Origin: Myxococcus dinghuensis
GTDB lineage: Bacteria; Myxococcota; Myxococcia; Myxococcales; Myxococcaceae
Reading direction: 5' to 3'
Assembly: GCF_024198235.1 (NCBI RefSeq)
Contig: NZ_JAKCFB010000015.1
Location: 124,001 to 188,000 of the forward strand
DNA length: 64,000 nt
Under the pieces are notes generated by a model. That model searched no databases and was not told the DNA's origin. It saw only the letters and a program-made list of their open reading frames with translations. Within the stretch, counting starts at the first letter, position 1. Every line of letters begins with the position of its first letter. This document shows, piece by piece, positions 37,102 to 49,250 of this stretch. A program made the translations under genes and the position numbers.

Positions 37102-37113
37102 GCAAAATTTTGC
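37102..37113 (+). promoter_or_regulatory. Perfect palindrome GCAAAATTTTGC near the nrdJ start
   Basis: A 12-bp perfect palindrome with an eight-base A/T core, 35 bp before the ribonucleotide reductase start, in otherwise GC-rich DNA. It could be an operator or contribute to a promoter. No protein is known to bind it. Confidence 0.35.
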
Positions 37114-37148
37114 ATTCCAACCCAGAGTGAACCCCGGAGGGTGGCGAC

Positions 37149-39938
<2,790 letters not shown>

Positions 39939-39965
39939 GTCCCCGCTCGACCTGACGCGGTGAGC

Positions 39966-39999
39966 AAGGGCTCCGGAGCCACATGGTTCCGGGGCCCTT
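39966..39999. terminator. Bidirectional hairpin terminator between nrdJ and the MshEN-protein gene
   Basis: Fifteen-base arms AAGGGCTCCGGAGCC / GGTTCCGGGGCCCTT, with two wobble pairs, around an ACAT loop. A smaller second hairpin GGCCTC-GTC-GAGGCC follows at 40012-40026. The genes on either side are convergent. Confidence 0.75.
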
Positions 40000-40047
40000 C
40001 GTCGTAGCGGAGGCCTCGTCGAGGCCCCCTGAGACTGCTCGTCGGCC

Positions 40048-43000
40048 TCAGTCCGCGCGAGACGCGGGCAGCCGGTCGTAGGTCTCGGCGGCCTTCACCG
40101 CCACGCGGGTGAGCTCATCGAACGCCGTCTCCCCCATCGGCTCCACGCCCGGGTCCGCGACGACGAAGGCGACGGGCCGCCCACGCGCGCGGATGGGGAC
40201 GACCACGAGCCGCGAGGACGGACCGCCCAGCGACGAGAAGATGGCCTCGTCCTGGGCGCAAGCGGGCGCGTCGAAGCGGCTGGGCCCCGGGCTGCCCAGC
40301 GAGGACATGAGCAGCGACGGCCCCTCGAGGTCCACCTTGAGGGCGGAGACCGCCGGGCTGTCACTTCCCGGTCCCCAGGCGTGCCCCACCCGCACGAGGC
40401 CGAAGCTCTCGCCCAGGAGGAAGGCTCGCTGGAAACGGCCCGCGCAGTAGGCGATCAACACCTTGCCGAGCGTGCCCTGCGTCGCGACGTTCTCCAACGC
40501 GGACAAGACGTGCTCCACCGTCACCGCGGGGTTGCCCATCTCGGCACTCGTGGCGGCCGTGGCCGCGGCCAGCAGCGACGTGAGGACCTCCGAGGTCTCC
40601 ACCGCCTGGGGCTGCCACGGCTGCTGGATGAAGTCCCACGCCGAGGCCAGGGGCATGTCGCCCGTCGTCGGCGCCGCGGGCGCTTCGCGCACGAGGGGCC
40701 CGTCGATGTCGACGGTGCGATCCGCCCACGTCGTCTCCGGCGAGTGGCCGATGGGCCCACTGGTGTCCGCCCCCTGCCAGCCCACGAACTCCCACGTCGA
40801 GGCCAGTTGCATCGGCGCGTCGTCCGCCGGGGGCAGCTCATCCAGTTCGATGGGCGCACGCCGAGAGGGGACCACCGGCGCTGGAGCAGACACGGGCGAC
40901 AGCTCGGTCACGGACAGCGGCGCATCCGTGCTGGAAGCAGCGGACTCGGAGCGCTCCGGCGACGGCGACTCCGCGCTGACGACCGTCAGGTGTGGCGAGG
41001 ACTCGCCCCCAGACGCCGGAGCCTCCGCAGGCACGGGGGGGACCGTGGCTCCGGCGAGTTCGGGCGGACGTTCCGTGGACGCGCCGCTGTCATCCAGGTT
41101 CGGCGCGGCTTCGTCACGTGGCGCGGACGCGGACTCGGCGGAAGCCTTCGCATCGACCGCTGTGTCCGGGGTCTGGGCGGATTCCGTCTGCGCCACGGGT
41201 GCGTCGACCGTCACGGGCTGGGGCTCGTCGGTGACGGCCTTTCCCACGAGGCTCGCCACCGATTCACCATGCGAGGCCAGGAACGTCCCCGCGGCCTCCA
41301 TCGTGAGCGCCTCGCTCGAGTCGTCCAAGGGAGACGGTCGCGAGTCCGCTGCGTCCTTGGCCTCGGATGGCGCGGCCTCGACTTGCTCGCTCCCAGGAGC
41401 CCGCGCGATGGACCACGCCTCTTCCGTCACGCTCGCACGGGTATCGCTGTCGCGGGAGTCCCCCACTTCGCCGGAGGGCTTCGGCGTGGGCAGCGCGACC
41501 GCCTCCGCCGTGAAACTGAGCGAGGAGATTCCATCATCCGAAGGAGCCTCGGAGGAGGCACTCCCGGCGAGCGACGCCACCCGGGCTGTGATGCCATCGG
41601 ACTCGGGGGTTGCATCCACCGCGACATCGCTGTGTTCCGCGGCGGTGACAGGCGTAGCGGAGGACTCCACCGCTGGAGAGTCACTGACCGCGGACAACGG
41701 AGGCTTGGACTGAAGCGATCCAGGCTCCGCCGGACCGGTCGCCGCGACGGTCTCGCCCACGGTCGAGGGGCTGGCCTCGGAGGCCGAAACGGACTCCACC
41801 TCGACAGGAGCCCCCGCTCCCGCTTCCTGTGCCACTTCGCTCGCGGCGCCAATCGGAGTCGCCTCGAGAACCGACGGAGCGTCTCCAGCCTCCACCTGAG
41901 GAGCAGCTCCTTCCTCGACAGCGAGCCGGGGTTGCTCGGGGACCGCGTCTTCACGCGCCACGGCGGCATCCCCGAACTTCTCTTCCTCCTGCCCCGCGAC
42001 CGGGGAAATGGCGGCCACGGCGACGACAGGCTCCGCCTCCGGCGGCGCAGCGCCGTCGCTCACGACCTCGAGCGGCGCGGTGGGCTCCGACGTTTCATCC
42101 TTCCGCTCGGGCGCGGAGACGCGTTCCACCGCAGGGGCCACATCCTCCTCGTGGCCCTTCTCGGAGGCCCGCTCCAGGTGCTCCGAAATCGGAGCAACCG
42201 TGATCGGGGCGTCTTCGACCACCGGGGGTTCGGAGAGCGCGGGCTGCGCGTCGATTGACGCCGGAACCGTGCTCGCGACCTCGAGCTCCTCGATTGGCTC
42301 AATCGCCTCGGCTGGCGAATCCACCTCTCGTGTCGGAGGTGGAACAGGCGCTCCAGCCACTTCGACAGGGACGACCGCCGTATCGAGAGAAAGAGCCACG
42401 GGCTCAGGCATCGACGGAAGGTCGACGTCCAGCGACGGCGACACCGGCACCATCTCCGGTTCGACGACTGGTGCGCTCGGGCTCCCCGGGACTGGCACCA
42501 CTGGGGCACCGCGCATCGGAGGAACGGGCAGCCCTCCTGATGGCGTGTTGCCACCTGGCATCGGTCCTGGGACCGGCGGCATCCCTCTGGGCGGCATGTG
42601 GCCGGGAGGCGGCGCAACAGGCCCCCCCGGGGGCATCGCACGCGTCATTCCGGGAGGCTGAGGTGCTCCCATGGGAGGACGAGGAACCGCGCCCGGGGGC
42701 CCCATCGGAGGTGGCGGTCGCCCGACGACAGGACCCGGCGGCATCACGCCTTGAGGACCAGGAACGGCTGGGAGCCCCGTGACCGAAGGAGGCCTCGCGC
42801 CAGTCATCCCGGGTGGCACCGGGCCGTGAGGTCCCGGAGCCGGCGGGGGTCGCCCCATGCCTGGGGCCATGTGCATGCCGGGAGGAATCGGCCCCTGAGG
42901 GCCGGGCACGGCGGGAATGCCCGTCGCGGAGGGCGGCCTCCCGCCCTGCATGCCTGGAGGGGGTGGGCCACCCACGGAGGGAATCCCCGTAGCGGAGGGA

Positions 43001-45351
43001 GGTCGTGCCCCCGGAGGCATCATTCCGGGAGGCACACGGCCCTGCGGCCCTGGCCCCGCGCGCGGCGGCCCGCCCGGAGACATTGCTCCCGCCGGCCCGA
43101 CACCCGCGATTCCCCCTGGAGGAACCATCCCGGGTCCCTGCCCAGGCGCGGCAACACCAGGGTGTCCCGGAGCGACAGGTCCCCCTGTGACCATGGCGGG
43201 AGACATCCCCGCTTGCGGTGCACCGGAAGGCGCTGGCGCCATCGGTCCACCCGGGCCAGCTCGACCACCGGAATTCGGAGACACCGCGCCAGGAGGCGCC
43301 GCCTCCACGCTCGGAGCCCCCAAAGGAGGAACACCTGCTCCGTGAATCCCAGAGGGCACCGGAGCGGGAGGGCTCATCCCTGGCACGCCACTCGATGACG
43401 CCTGTGACGGAGCAACGCTCGCGGCGTGCAGCCCCGGAGCACCCGGTGGCGGAACACCGCCTGCCCCCTGACTCCCCGGAGCGGGAGGATTCAGCCCTGG
43501 CACGCCACTCGATGACACCTGTGTCGGAGCGCCGTTCCCAGCGTTCAGCCCCAGACCACCCGCCCCCTGCATCCCCATGGGCACCGGTGCGGAAGAAGGC
43601 CCCACAGGCGCCACACCCGAGGCCCCCTGAGGCGGAGCACCGCTCGCGGCGTGCAGCCCTGGTGGCGTCGACATCGACGGATGAGCCCCCGGAGCAACCG
43701 GCATCGGTGCGCCACGCGGCCCCTGCCCCACCGCAGGCACCGGCGTCATGGGAGGAGGTCTCGCCACTACGCCTGGAGGCCCACCTGCGGAGGAACCGAT
43801 ACCAGCCGGCTGCGCTGCCACCACGGGCGCTGGAGCCCCACCCATCGCTGGCGGCAGTCCACCCGGAGCAGGCGCGATTCCCGGCCCCGACGGACGCATG
43901 CCGCTCGGAGGCATGGCCGCGGCAGGCGGCACGGGCAGCGGCTGTGCCCCCGACGGAGTCCCCACCACGGGCGGTTGAGGAGCGGCGGCACCCACCATTC
44001 CCGGCGGCTGAGGAGCGGCGGCACTCACCATTCCCGGCGGCACCGGGCCCTGAGGCGGCGTCCCGCCCATCTTCGCCACGAGGCCTGGAGCAGGAGCCCC
44101 GGAGCCCGCAGGGGGACGCCCTCCCACGCCCGTCATGCCTGGAGGAATCGCTCCCGACGGGGGCAGCACGCCCTCGCCCGTCCCTGGCGGCCTCGGAGCC
44201 CCCATGGGCGGCGTTCCGGGTCCCCGTCCCGCCGGAGCAGGCGCATGCGGCGACCACTGCCCTTGCGGTTGACGTGACACCAATCCAGGGGGCTGCGAGG
44301 GCGATGGCCCCGAGCCATCGACACGCTCCGGCGGTGGCATGCTCGGAGCGGCGCGCAACGGAGGCACCGGCACGGGAACCTCCTCCACGCCCTCCACCAC
44401 CTCCTCGGCGTCCATGACCTCGAGTTCCTCGGTGGGCTCGATCTCCTCCGTGGCTTCGATCTCCTCCTCGGGCTCGATCTCCTCAGCCACCTCCTCCAGG
44501 GGAGGCGGAACCATCGCGGCGGGCGCCAGGCGAGGAGGCGCCATCGCCGCGAGTTTGGGCGGCGCGTCGGGCCGCCCCACGCCTGCGCCACGCCCCACCT
44601 GCTGCGGCGGCCCGAGGGGACGCTGCGGGCTCGCAGGCGCGAGGACCGGGGGCCCCGAAGACTCCGCCACGACCGGAGGCGCGGCCGGCGACCACGGCGC
44701 CTCCTCGGCGGGTGCCTCTTCCGCGTCGTCGCTCAGGAACTGCCCCGGCGCCAACCCGCCGAACATCCCTTCCGCCCCAGGCTGGGGGCGAACCGGCGCA
44801 GGAGGCGGCGCGAGCCCCGGGTCCATGAAGCGACCGCTCGCCGCGGGCGCGGCCTGCGCCGGCCCCAGGCTCTTCATCTGCGCGCGCTTCGCCGCGACCA
44901 TCTGCCCGAGGCGCGAGTCGCGGTGGATGCCGTAGCGCTTGGCCTGGTTGCGGAACAGCCGGAGCTCGGGAGTGATGTGCGGGATGATCCGCAGGCCGGT
45001 GATGAACCCGAGCGCATCCGTGTGCTGGATTTCGAAGGGGCTCGCCATGGCCACCTTCAGCCGCCGCCCCTCCTGGGCCAGCGGAAAGGCCAGGTGCTTC
45101 TCCGCGAGGGCCGCCGGCAGCAACGTCAGCGTCGCGTCCGTGACCGCATCGAAGTCCGCGTCCTGGGCGACCGGGAAGCGCGTCTGCTCCCCCAGCACCA
45201 TGGCGAGGGTGTCGATGTCGAGGATGTCCAGTTCGACGAGGATGGAGCCCAGCCGCCCGCCGTAGATGAGCTGAGCCTTGAGGGCTTCGTCGAGCTGCGC
45301 CTGCGTGATGAGGCCCTTGCGGACCAGGATCGCTCCGAGCTTTTCGGCCAT
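40048..45351 (-). CDS. Giant Pro/Gly/Ala-rich protein with N-terminal MshEN (GspE N-terminal) domain
   Basis: 1767 residues. Residues 1-150 form a GspEII_N/MshEN domain: MAEKLGAILVRKGLITQAQL, DEALKAQLIYGGRLGSILVE, FPVAQDADFDAVTDATLTLLPA. Such domains can bind cyclic-di-GMP, though the two 24-residue repeats are only partly kept here. Then come about 1400 residues of disorder: first Pro/Gly/Met-rich repeats (residues about 400-1050), then an acidic Glu/Val/Ala/Ser stretch with many PEPVV-like segments. The last 180 residues are folded, GAF-like (VLIAYCAGRFQRAFLLGES, RLVVVPIRARGRPVAFVVAD). There is no ATPase domain. No ribosome binding site is clear. Confidence 0.85.
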   Translation of the reverse strand: MAEKLGAILVRKGLITQAQLDEALKAQLIYGGRLGSILVELDILDIDTLAMVLGEQTRFPVAQDADFDAVTDATLTLLPAALAEKHLAFPLAQEGRRLKVAMASPFEIQHTDALGFITGLRIIPHITPELRLFRNQAKRYGIHRDSRLGQMVAAKRAQMKSLGPAQAAPAASGRFMDPGLAPPPAPVRPQPGAEGMFGGLAPGQFLSDDAEEAPAEEAPWSPAAPPVVAESSGPPVLAPASPQRPLGPPQQVGRGAGVGRPDAPPKLAAMAPPRLAPAAMVPPPLEEVAEEIEPEEEIEATEEIEPTEELEVMDAEEVVEGVEEVPVPVPPLRAAPSMPPPERVDGSGPSPSQPPGLVSRQPQGQWSPHAPAPAGRGPGTPPMGAPRPPGTGEGVLPPSGAIPPGMTGVGGRPPAGSGAPAPGLVAKMGGTPPQGPVPPGMVSAAAPQPPGMVGAAAPQPPVVGTPSGAQPLPVPPAAAMPPSGMRPSGPGIAPAPGGLPPAMGGAPAPVVAAQPAGIGSSAGGPPGVVARPPPMTPVPAVGQGPRGAPMPVAPGAHPSMSTPPGLHAASGAPPQGASGVAPVGPSSAPVPMGMQGAGGLGLNAGNGAPTQVSSSGVPGLNPPAPGSQGAGGVPPPGAPGLHAASVAPSQASSSGVPGMSPPAPVPSGIHGAGVPPLGAPSVEAAPPGAVSPNSGGRAGPGGPMAPAPSGAPQAGMSPAMVTGGPVAPGHPGVAAPGQGPGMVPPGGIAGVGPAGAMSPGGPPRAGPGPQGRVPPGMMPPGARPPSATGIPSVGGPPPPGMQGGRPPSATGIPAVPGPQGPIPPGMHMAPGMGRPPPAPGPHGPVPPGMTGARPPSVTGLPAVPGPQGVMPPGPVVGRPPPPMGPPGAVPRPPMGAPQPPGMTRAMPPGGPVAPPPGHMPPRGMPPVPGPMPGGNTPSGGLPVPPMRGAPVVPVPGSPSAPVVEPEMVPVSPSLDVDLPSMPEPVALSLDTAVVPVEVAGAPVPPPTREVDSPAEAIEPIEELEVASTVPASIDAQPALSEPPVVEDAPITVAPISEHLERASEKGHEEDVAPAVERVSAPERKDETSEPTAPLEVVSDGAAPPEAEPVVAVAAISPVAGQEEEKFGDAAVAREDAVPEQPRLAVEEGAAPQVEAGDAPSVLEATPIGAASEVAQEAGAGAPVEVESVSASEASPSTVGETVAATGPAEPGSLQSKPPLSAVSDSPAVESSATPVTAAEHSDVAVDATPESDGITARVASLAGSASSEAPSDDGISSLSFTAEAVALPTPKPSGEVGDSRDSDTRASVTEEAWSIARAPGSEQVEAAPSEAKDAADSRPSPLDDSSEALTMEAAGTFLASHGESVASLVGKAVTDEPQPVTVDAPVAQTESAQTPDTAVDAKASAESASAPRDEAAPNLDDSGASTERPPELAGATVPPVPAEAPASGGESSPHLTVVSAESPSPERSESAASSTDAPLSVTELSPVSAPAPVVPSRRAPIELDELPPADDAPMQLASTWEFVGWQGADTSGPIGHSPETTWADRTVDIDGPLVREAPAAPTTGDMPLASAWDFIQQPWQPQAVETSEVLTSLLAAATAATSAEMGNPAVTVEHVLSALENVATQGTLGKVLIAYCAGRFQRAFLLGESFGLVRVGHAWGPGSDSPAVSALKVDLEGPSLLMSSLGSPGPSRFDAPACAQDEAIFSSLGGPSSRLVVVPIRARGRPVAFVVADPGVEPMGETAFDELTRVAVKAAETYDRLPASRAD
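43381..43614 (-). repeat. 117-bp (39-codon) near-repeat inside the giant protein gene
   Basis: TGGCACGCCACTCGATGA occurs at 43381 and again at 43498, and the sequence after each copy continues alike (gcagccccgg, ctccccggagcgggagg). It encodes SSSGVPG-type segments. Many shorter Pro/Gly repeats surround it between 42500 and 44300. Confidence 0.6.
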
Positions 45352-45674
45352 GCCGGCGCGATTGTAGACGGCTTCACGGTCGACGGGACCGGCCTCGGAC
45401 GCGAGCCCCTCTTTTCGTCCGGGGTGCTCTCGACTCGCACCCCGGTGGGCAGGGCCAACCGCGCTCGGTGTGAAATCCGGCGACGCCTGCCCCCTCCCCC
45501 GGAGCCCCGTTGCGCGGCGACTCGCGAACCTTTCCTCCGACCGAACGCAGACCGGGGCACACATCCCCCGCTTGATGTAACTCAGTCATCAGGAGCGCCC
45601 CGGGCGACTCGGAGACGGAGACCTATAAACACGAGCGCAGCAAGTGCTGCGCAGTCCCCCTCCGAGGAGAATCG
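45352..45674. other. 323-bp divergent promoter gap, no gene seen
   Basis: The frame of the giant protein stays open 71 codons into this gap, but that stretch has out-of-frame composition and no start signal. The segment 45580-45674 is the most AT-rich part (AACTCAGTCATCAGGAG, CCTATAAACACGAG) and likely contains the protease promoter; TATAAA at about 45623-45628 is a possible -10 element. Confidence 0.4.
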
Positions 45675-47591
45675 ATGTCCCCCTCCCAGCTCGTGAGTCT
45701 CATGGTCGCGCTGTCGCTCGGCGCACCGGCCGCGAGGGCCGCCGTGCCCGTCTGCCACGCTCCCCCATCCCCCGCCTCCCAGCGGGCCAGACGGGTGGGC
45801 GAGGACGTCCCCCAGCGCTTCGAGACCGCCCCCCCCTATGCCCACGCCCTGGCGCTGGAGGGGGGGCTGGTCCACACGGACACCCTCCACCACCCGGGCG
45901 CGTCCTACATCGCCGCGCACTTCGAGCGGCTGGAGCTGGAGGACGGGGACTTCGTCGTGGTGCGCTCCCCGGATGGCACCCGCTCGCGGCGCTACGACGC
46001 CAGCCCGCCGGGCGCCAGTGACGGGTTCTGGGCCATGCACATCCCCGGGGACACCGCCGTCGTCGAGCTGCACCGGTCCGCGAGCCCCGCCCACCTCGGG
46101 CGGCACGGCTACAGCATCGACCGCTTCGCGCGCGGCGACTCCAACGCGGAGCTGCCGCAGGCCGTCGGCTCCAACGAGGCGGTCTGCGGGGCGGACGACA
46201 CCGACTGGGCCCCGTGCGTCGGCGCCACCCAGCCCGCCCTGTACGCGCGGGCCCGCTCGGTGGCCCGCCTGCTCATCAACGGCACCACCGCATGCACCGG
46301 CTGGCTGGTGGGCAGCCAGGGCCATGTCCTCACCAACCAGCACTGCATCGCCTCCGCCCAGGACGCGGCCAACACCGACTTCGAGTTCATGGCCGAGGGC
46401 TCCGGCTGTGCCGCGAGCTGCGCCAGTTGGATGGGCTGTCCCGGCCACGTCATCTCCGGCGCCACGCTGGTCCAGGTCGACGCGCCGCGGGACTACGCGC
46501 TCGTGAAGCTCCCGGTGAACCCCACCGCCAGCTTCGGCTACCTCCAGCTTCGGGCCTCGGGCGCCGTGGTGGACGAGCGCATCTACGTGCCGCAGCACCC
46601 CGCCGGCTACGGGAAGAAGATCGCCGTGCGCTCCACCGCCAGCGCGGATGCCTCCGGCTACGCGGAGGTCTTCAGCCTCAACGAGCCCTCCTGCCAGAGC
46701 GGCGGCCCCAACGACGTGGGCTACTTCGCCGACACGCAGGGCGGCTCGTCGGGAGCCCCCGTCATCGCCTACGCGGACCACCTGGTGGTGGCGCTCCACC
46801 ACTGCGCGGACTGCCCCAACCGGGGCGTCCCCATCCAATCCGTCATCAGCCACCTAGGCGCGAACCTGCCCCCGTGCGCCCTGCCCGCCGCCGGATGCCC
46901 CAACCCCACGGGCAGCGGCGAGCCGCCCCCCAACCCGGCGCCCAACGCCTTCGTCTTCAACGCCACCAACACCAACAGCGCCCAGCAGAACACCACCAAC
47001 AAGAAGCTCGTGCTCGGCGCGGGCCAGTCGCTCGCCGTGGGCACCTGCGGCCTCACCGGCGCGAAGGTGACGGGCGACACCTTCCTGCGCCTCGTCAACC
47101 CCGCGGGTGTCCCGGTCGCGAGCAACGACGACGCGTGTGGTGGACGGGGCTCCAGCCTCGTGTTCACCGCGCCCTCCACGGGCGAGTACGAGGTCCGTGC
47201 CGGCTGCTACTCCAACGCGACCTGCGGCGGCACCGTCGTCTGGCAGCTCACCGGAGGCCAACAGCCGCCGACGCCCGCCCACGGCACGTTCGCCTTCAGC
47301 GTCGTCAACACCAACTTCGCCCAGCAGGCGACGGCGAACCGGGAGCTCACGCTCTCCGCGGGTCAGGTGCTGACCGTGGGCACGTGCGGCGTGGACGGCG
47401 CGAGCTTCACCGGCGACACCTACGTGCGGCTCTTCAGCGGGGGCCTCGAGGTGGCCTTCAACGACGACGCGTGCAGCGGCCGAGGCTCCAGCATCACCTA
47501 CTCCGCGCCGGCCTCCGGCAGTGTCCAGGTGCGCATCGGCTGCTACGGCAACACCGCGTGCTCCGGCAACGCGGCGTGGACCATCCAGTAG
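45675..47591 (+). CDS. Secreted trypsin-like serine protease with two C-terminal beta modules
   Basis: 638 residues. Signal peptide (SLMVALSLGAPAARA). A propeptide-like domain of about 170 residues precedes the chymotrypsin-fold domain, whose triad is His223 (VLTNQHCIAS), Asp273 (APRDYALVKLP) and Ser359 (GGSSGAPVIAY). Then two about 100-residue modules repeat the pattern VGTCG..A..TGDT..RL, NDDAC.GRGSS, GCY..A.C, in tandem; they resemble bacterial pre-peptidase C-terminal domains that aid secretion. The many Cys pairs fit an extracellular enzyme. ATG after GAGGAGAATCG. Confidence 0.92.
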   Translation: MSPSQLVSLMVALSLGAPAARAAVPVCHAPPSPASQRARRVGEDVPQRFETAPPYAHALALEGGLVHTDTLHHPGASYIAAHFERLELEDGDFVVVRSPDGTRSRRYDASPPGASDGFWAMHIPGDTAVVELHRSASPAHLGRHGYSIDRFARGDSNAELPQAVGSNEAVCGADDTDWAPCVGATQPALYARARSVARLLINGTTACTGWLVGSQGHVLTNQHCIASAQDAANTDFEFMAEGSGCAASCASWMGCPGHVISGATLVQVDAPRDYALVKLPVNPTASFGYLQLRASGAVVDERIYVPQHPAGYGKKIAVRSTASADASGYAEVFSLNEPSCQSGGPNDVGYFADTQGGSSGAPVIAYADHLVVALHHCADCPNRGVPIQSVISHLGANLPPCALPAAGCPNPTGSGEPPPNPAPNAFVFNATNTNSAQQNTTNKKLVLGAGQSLAVGTCGLTGAKVTGDTFLRLVNPAGVPVASNDDACGGRGSSLVFTAPSTGEYEVRAGCYSNATCGGTVVWQLTGGQQPPTPAHGTFAFSVVNTNFAQQATANRELTLSAGQVLTVGTCGVDGASFTGDTYVRLFSGGLEVAFNDDACSGRGSSITYSAPASGSVQVRIGCYGNTACSGNAAWTIQ

Positions 47592-47637
47592 CGCGCGGGT
47601 CGGCGTCCCCGGCCCGGCGCGCCAGACCGCCGGGCCC

Positions 47638-49032
47638 TCAGTACGCGTTCTTCGACAGGAAGCCGCCCAGCGCGGTGCGCACGAGGATCTTCAGGTCCAT
47701 GAGCAGCGACCAGTTCTCGATGTAGTACAGGTCGTACTCGATGCGCTTCTCGATGCACGTCTGGCCGCGCAGGCCGTTGATCTGCGCCCAGCCGGTGATG
47801 CCCGCCTTCACCTTGTGCCGCAGGTGGTAGCGCGGAATCTGGCGCTTGAACTCCTCGATGAACACCGGGCGCTCCGGGCGCGGGCCCACCAGGCTCATGT
47901 CCCCGCGCAGCACGTTGAAGAACTGCGGCAGCTCGTCCAGCGAGTACTTGCGCAGGAACGTGCCGATGCTCGTGCGCCGGGGGTCGTCCCGCCGCGCCAT
48001 CATCGCGCCGTCCAGCTCCGCGTCCACGCGCATGGTGCGGAACTTGAGGATGTGGAAGGTGCTGCCATCCATCCCCATCCGCTCCTGGCGATAGAGCAGC
48101 GGCCCGCGGCTGGTGAGCCGCACCGCCACGGAGGTGGCCACCATCAGCGGCGCCGTGACGAGGATGGCCAGGAGCGAGAAGAGGATGTCGAAGGCCCGCT
48201 TGGCCACGCGGCTCCAGCCCTCCATCGGGTCGCCCTGGAGGCGGATGATGGGCAGGCCGCCGAACTCCTCCAGCCCGCCGTACAGGGTGATGTACTGGTA
48301 CAGGTCCGGCACCACCCTCACGTCCACCGTGCGCAGCGCCAACTGCTCCATCAGCGGCTTGACGTGGGCCTGGTCCTCCAGCGGCAGCGCGAGGATGACC
48401 TGATCCACCGGCTGCGCGTCGAGCACCCGGGCCACGTCGTCCACGTGCCCCACCACGCGCACGCCATGGACATGTTGTCCGACCTTCTCCCGCCGCAGCG
48501 ACAGGACGCCCGTCACGCGGAAGCCCAGCTCGAGGTGTCCCTCCACCGTCTCGATGACCCGCTGCCCCAGCTCCCCCGCCCCGATGACCAGGATGGACTT
48601 GAGGTTGTGCCCCCGGCGGCGCACCTCGCTGAGCACGTAGCGGAACGCCAGCCGGCTGCACGTCACCAGCACGAACGAGTAGACGATGAAGATGCCCAGC
48701 GTCAGGCGCGAGTAGCGCTCACGCACGAAGTACGTCAGCGCGACCAGGATGAGCGTGGCGGTGATGGTGGACTTGAAGACCTCGAACACCTCGCCGGTGT
48801 TCGTGCGCGACCGGTTCGTCTCGTACAAGCGCCCCTGCTTGAACGTCACCGGGAAGATGACCAGCACCATCAGCAGCGAGACGAGCGTGTCCTCCCAGGG
48901 GGGCACGCCCTCCGTCACCGGCACGATGCCGGAGAAACGCGTCACGTACGCGAGCCCGAAGGCCATCGCGAGCATGACCATGTCCGCCACAACCTTGATG
49001 GACGTGTAGAAGCGCTGGAGACGACTGAACAC
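47638..49032 (-). CDS. Polyisoprenyl-phosphate sugar-1-phosphate transferase (exopolysaccharide initiating enzyme)
   Basis: 464 residues. It starts polysaccharide repeat units by moving hexose-1-phosphate from a UDP-sugar to undecaprenyl phosphate. Four N-terminal membrane helices, a Rossmann-like CoA-binding/PglD-type middle (SILVIGAGELGQRVIETVEG), a fifth helix (KRAFDILFSLLAILVTAPLM) and the catalytic core: FHILKFRTMRVDAE, LRKYSLDELPQFFNVLRGDM, SLVGPRPE. The layout is that of WcaJ/EpsZ-type enzymes. GTG start after ACAGGAGTCC. It convergently faces the protease gene. Confidence 0.93.
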   Translation of the reverse strand: MFSRLQRFYTSIKVVADMVMLAMAFGLAYVTRFSGIVPVTEGVPPWEDTLVSLLMVLVIFPVTFKQGRLYETNRSRTNTGEVFEVFKSTITATLILVALTYFVRERYSRLTLGIFIVYSFVLVTCSRLAFRYVLSEVRRRGHNLKSILVIGAGELGQRVIETVEGHLELGFRVTGVLSLRREKVGQHVHGVRVVGHVDDVARVLDAQPVDQVILALPLEDQAHVKPLMEQLALRTVDVRVVPDLYQYITLYGGLEEFGGLPIIRLQGDPMEGWSRVAKRAFDILFSLLAILVTAPLMVATSVAVRLTSRGPLLYRQERMGMDGSTFHILKFRTMRVDAELDGAMMARRDDPRRTSIGTFLRKYSLDELPQFFNVLRGDMSLVGPRPERPVFIEEFKRQIPRYHLRHKVKAGITGWAQINGLRGQTCIEKRIEYDLYYIENWSLLMDLKILVRTALGGFLSKNAY

Positions 49033-49250
49033 GCCTGGACTCCTGTGACTTGGTCAACGGGGCGCCACCCCACTGCAAGACTCGCACCCCGCCTTCGCGA
49101 GCACGCCTCTTGCCCGACTCCCTTCGACGCGCGGGCGTCGTAACACAGAAAACTCTGTGAAACCGAAGAGTTACCGGTTCATCCACGAACGAGTGACGAG
49201 GGGTGGACACTCGCTGACGACGAATCACGGAGACGGGGATGACAGCGGCG

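Larger units (their letters stand above)
36527..37148. other. 622-bp regulatory gap before the ribonucleotide reductase gene
   Basis: No protein-coding frame is convincing. It is less GC-rich than its surroundings in parts. It holds two NrdR-like half-sites at 36870-36900 and a perfect AT-rich palindrome at 37102-37113, both noted separately. I looked for a cobalamin riboswitch, expected before a B12-dependent enzyme, and did not find the B12-box pattern (GCCACTG-type) with confidence. Confidence 0.5.

Noticed and set aside
36527-37148. Cobalamin riboswitch before the B12-dependent reductase
   Set aside because: Expected by function, but no segment shows the B12-box and the conserved core in order; GCCACCTG at 36740 is not supported by the surrounding pattern.
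45352-45564. 71 extra N-terminal residues for the giant MshEN protein
   Set aside because: The family domain begins at MAEKLGAIL; the extra residues look like out-of-frame DNA (Arg/Ser/Pro) and overlap the protease promoter region.
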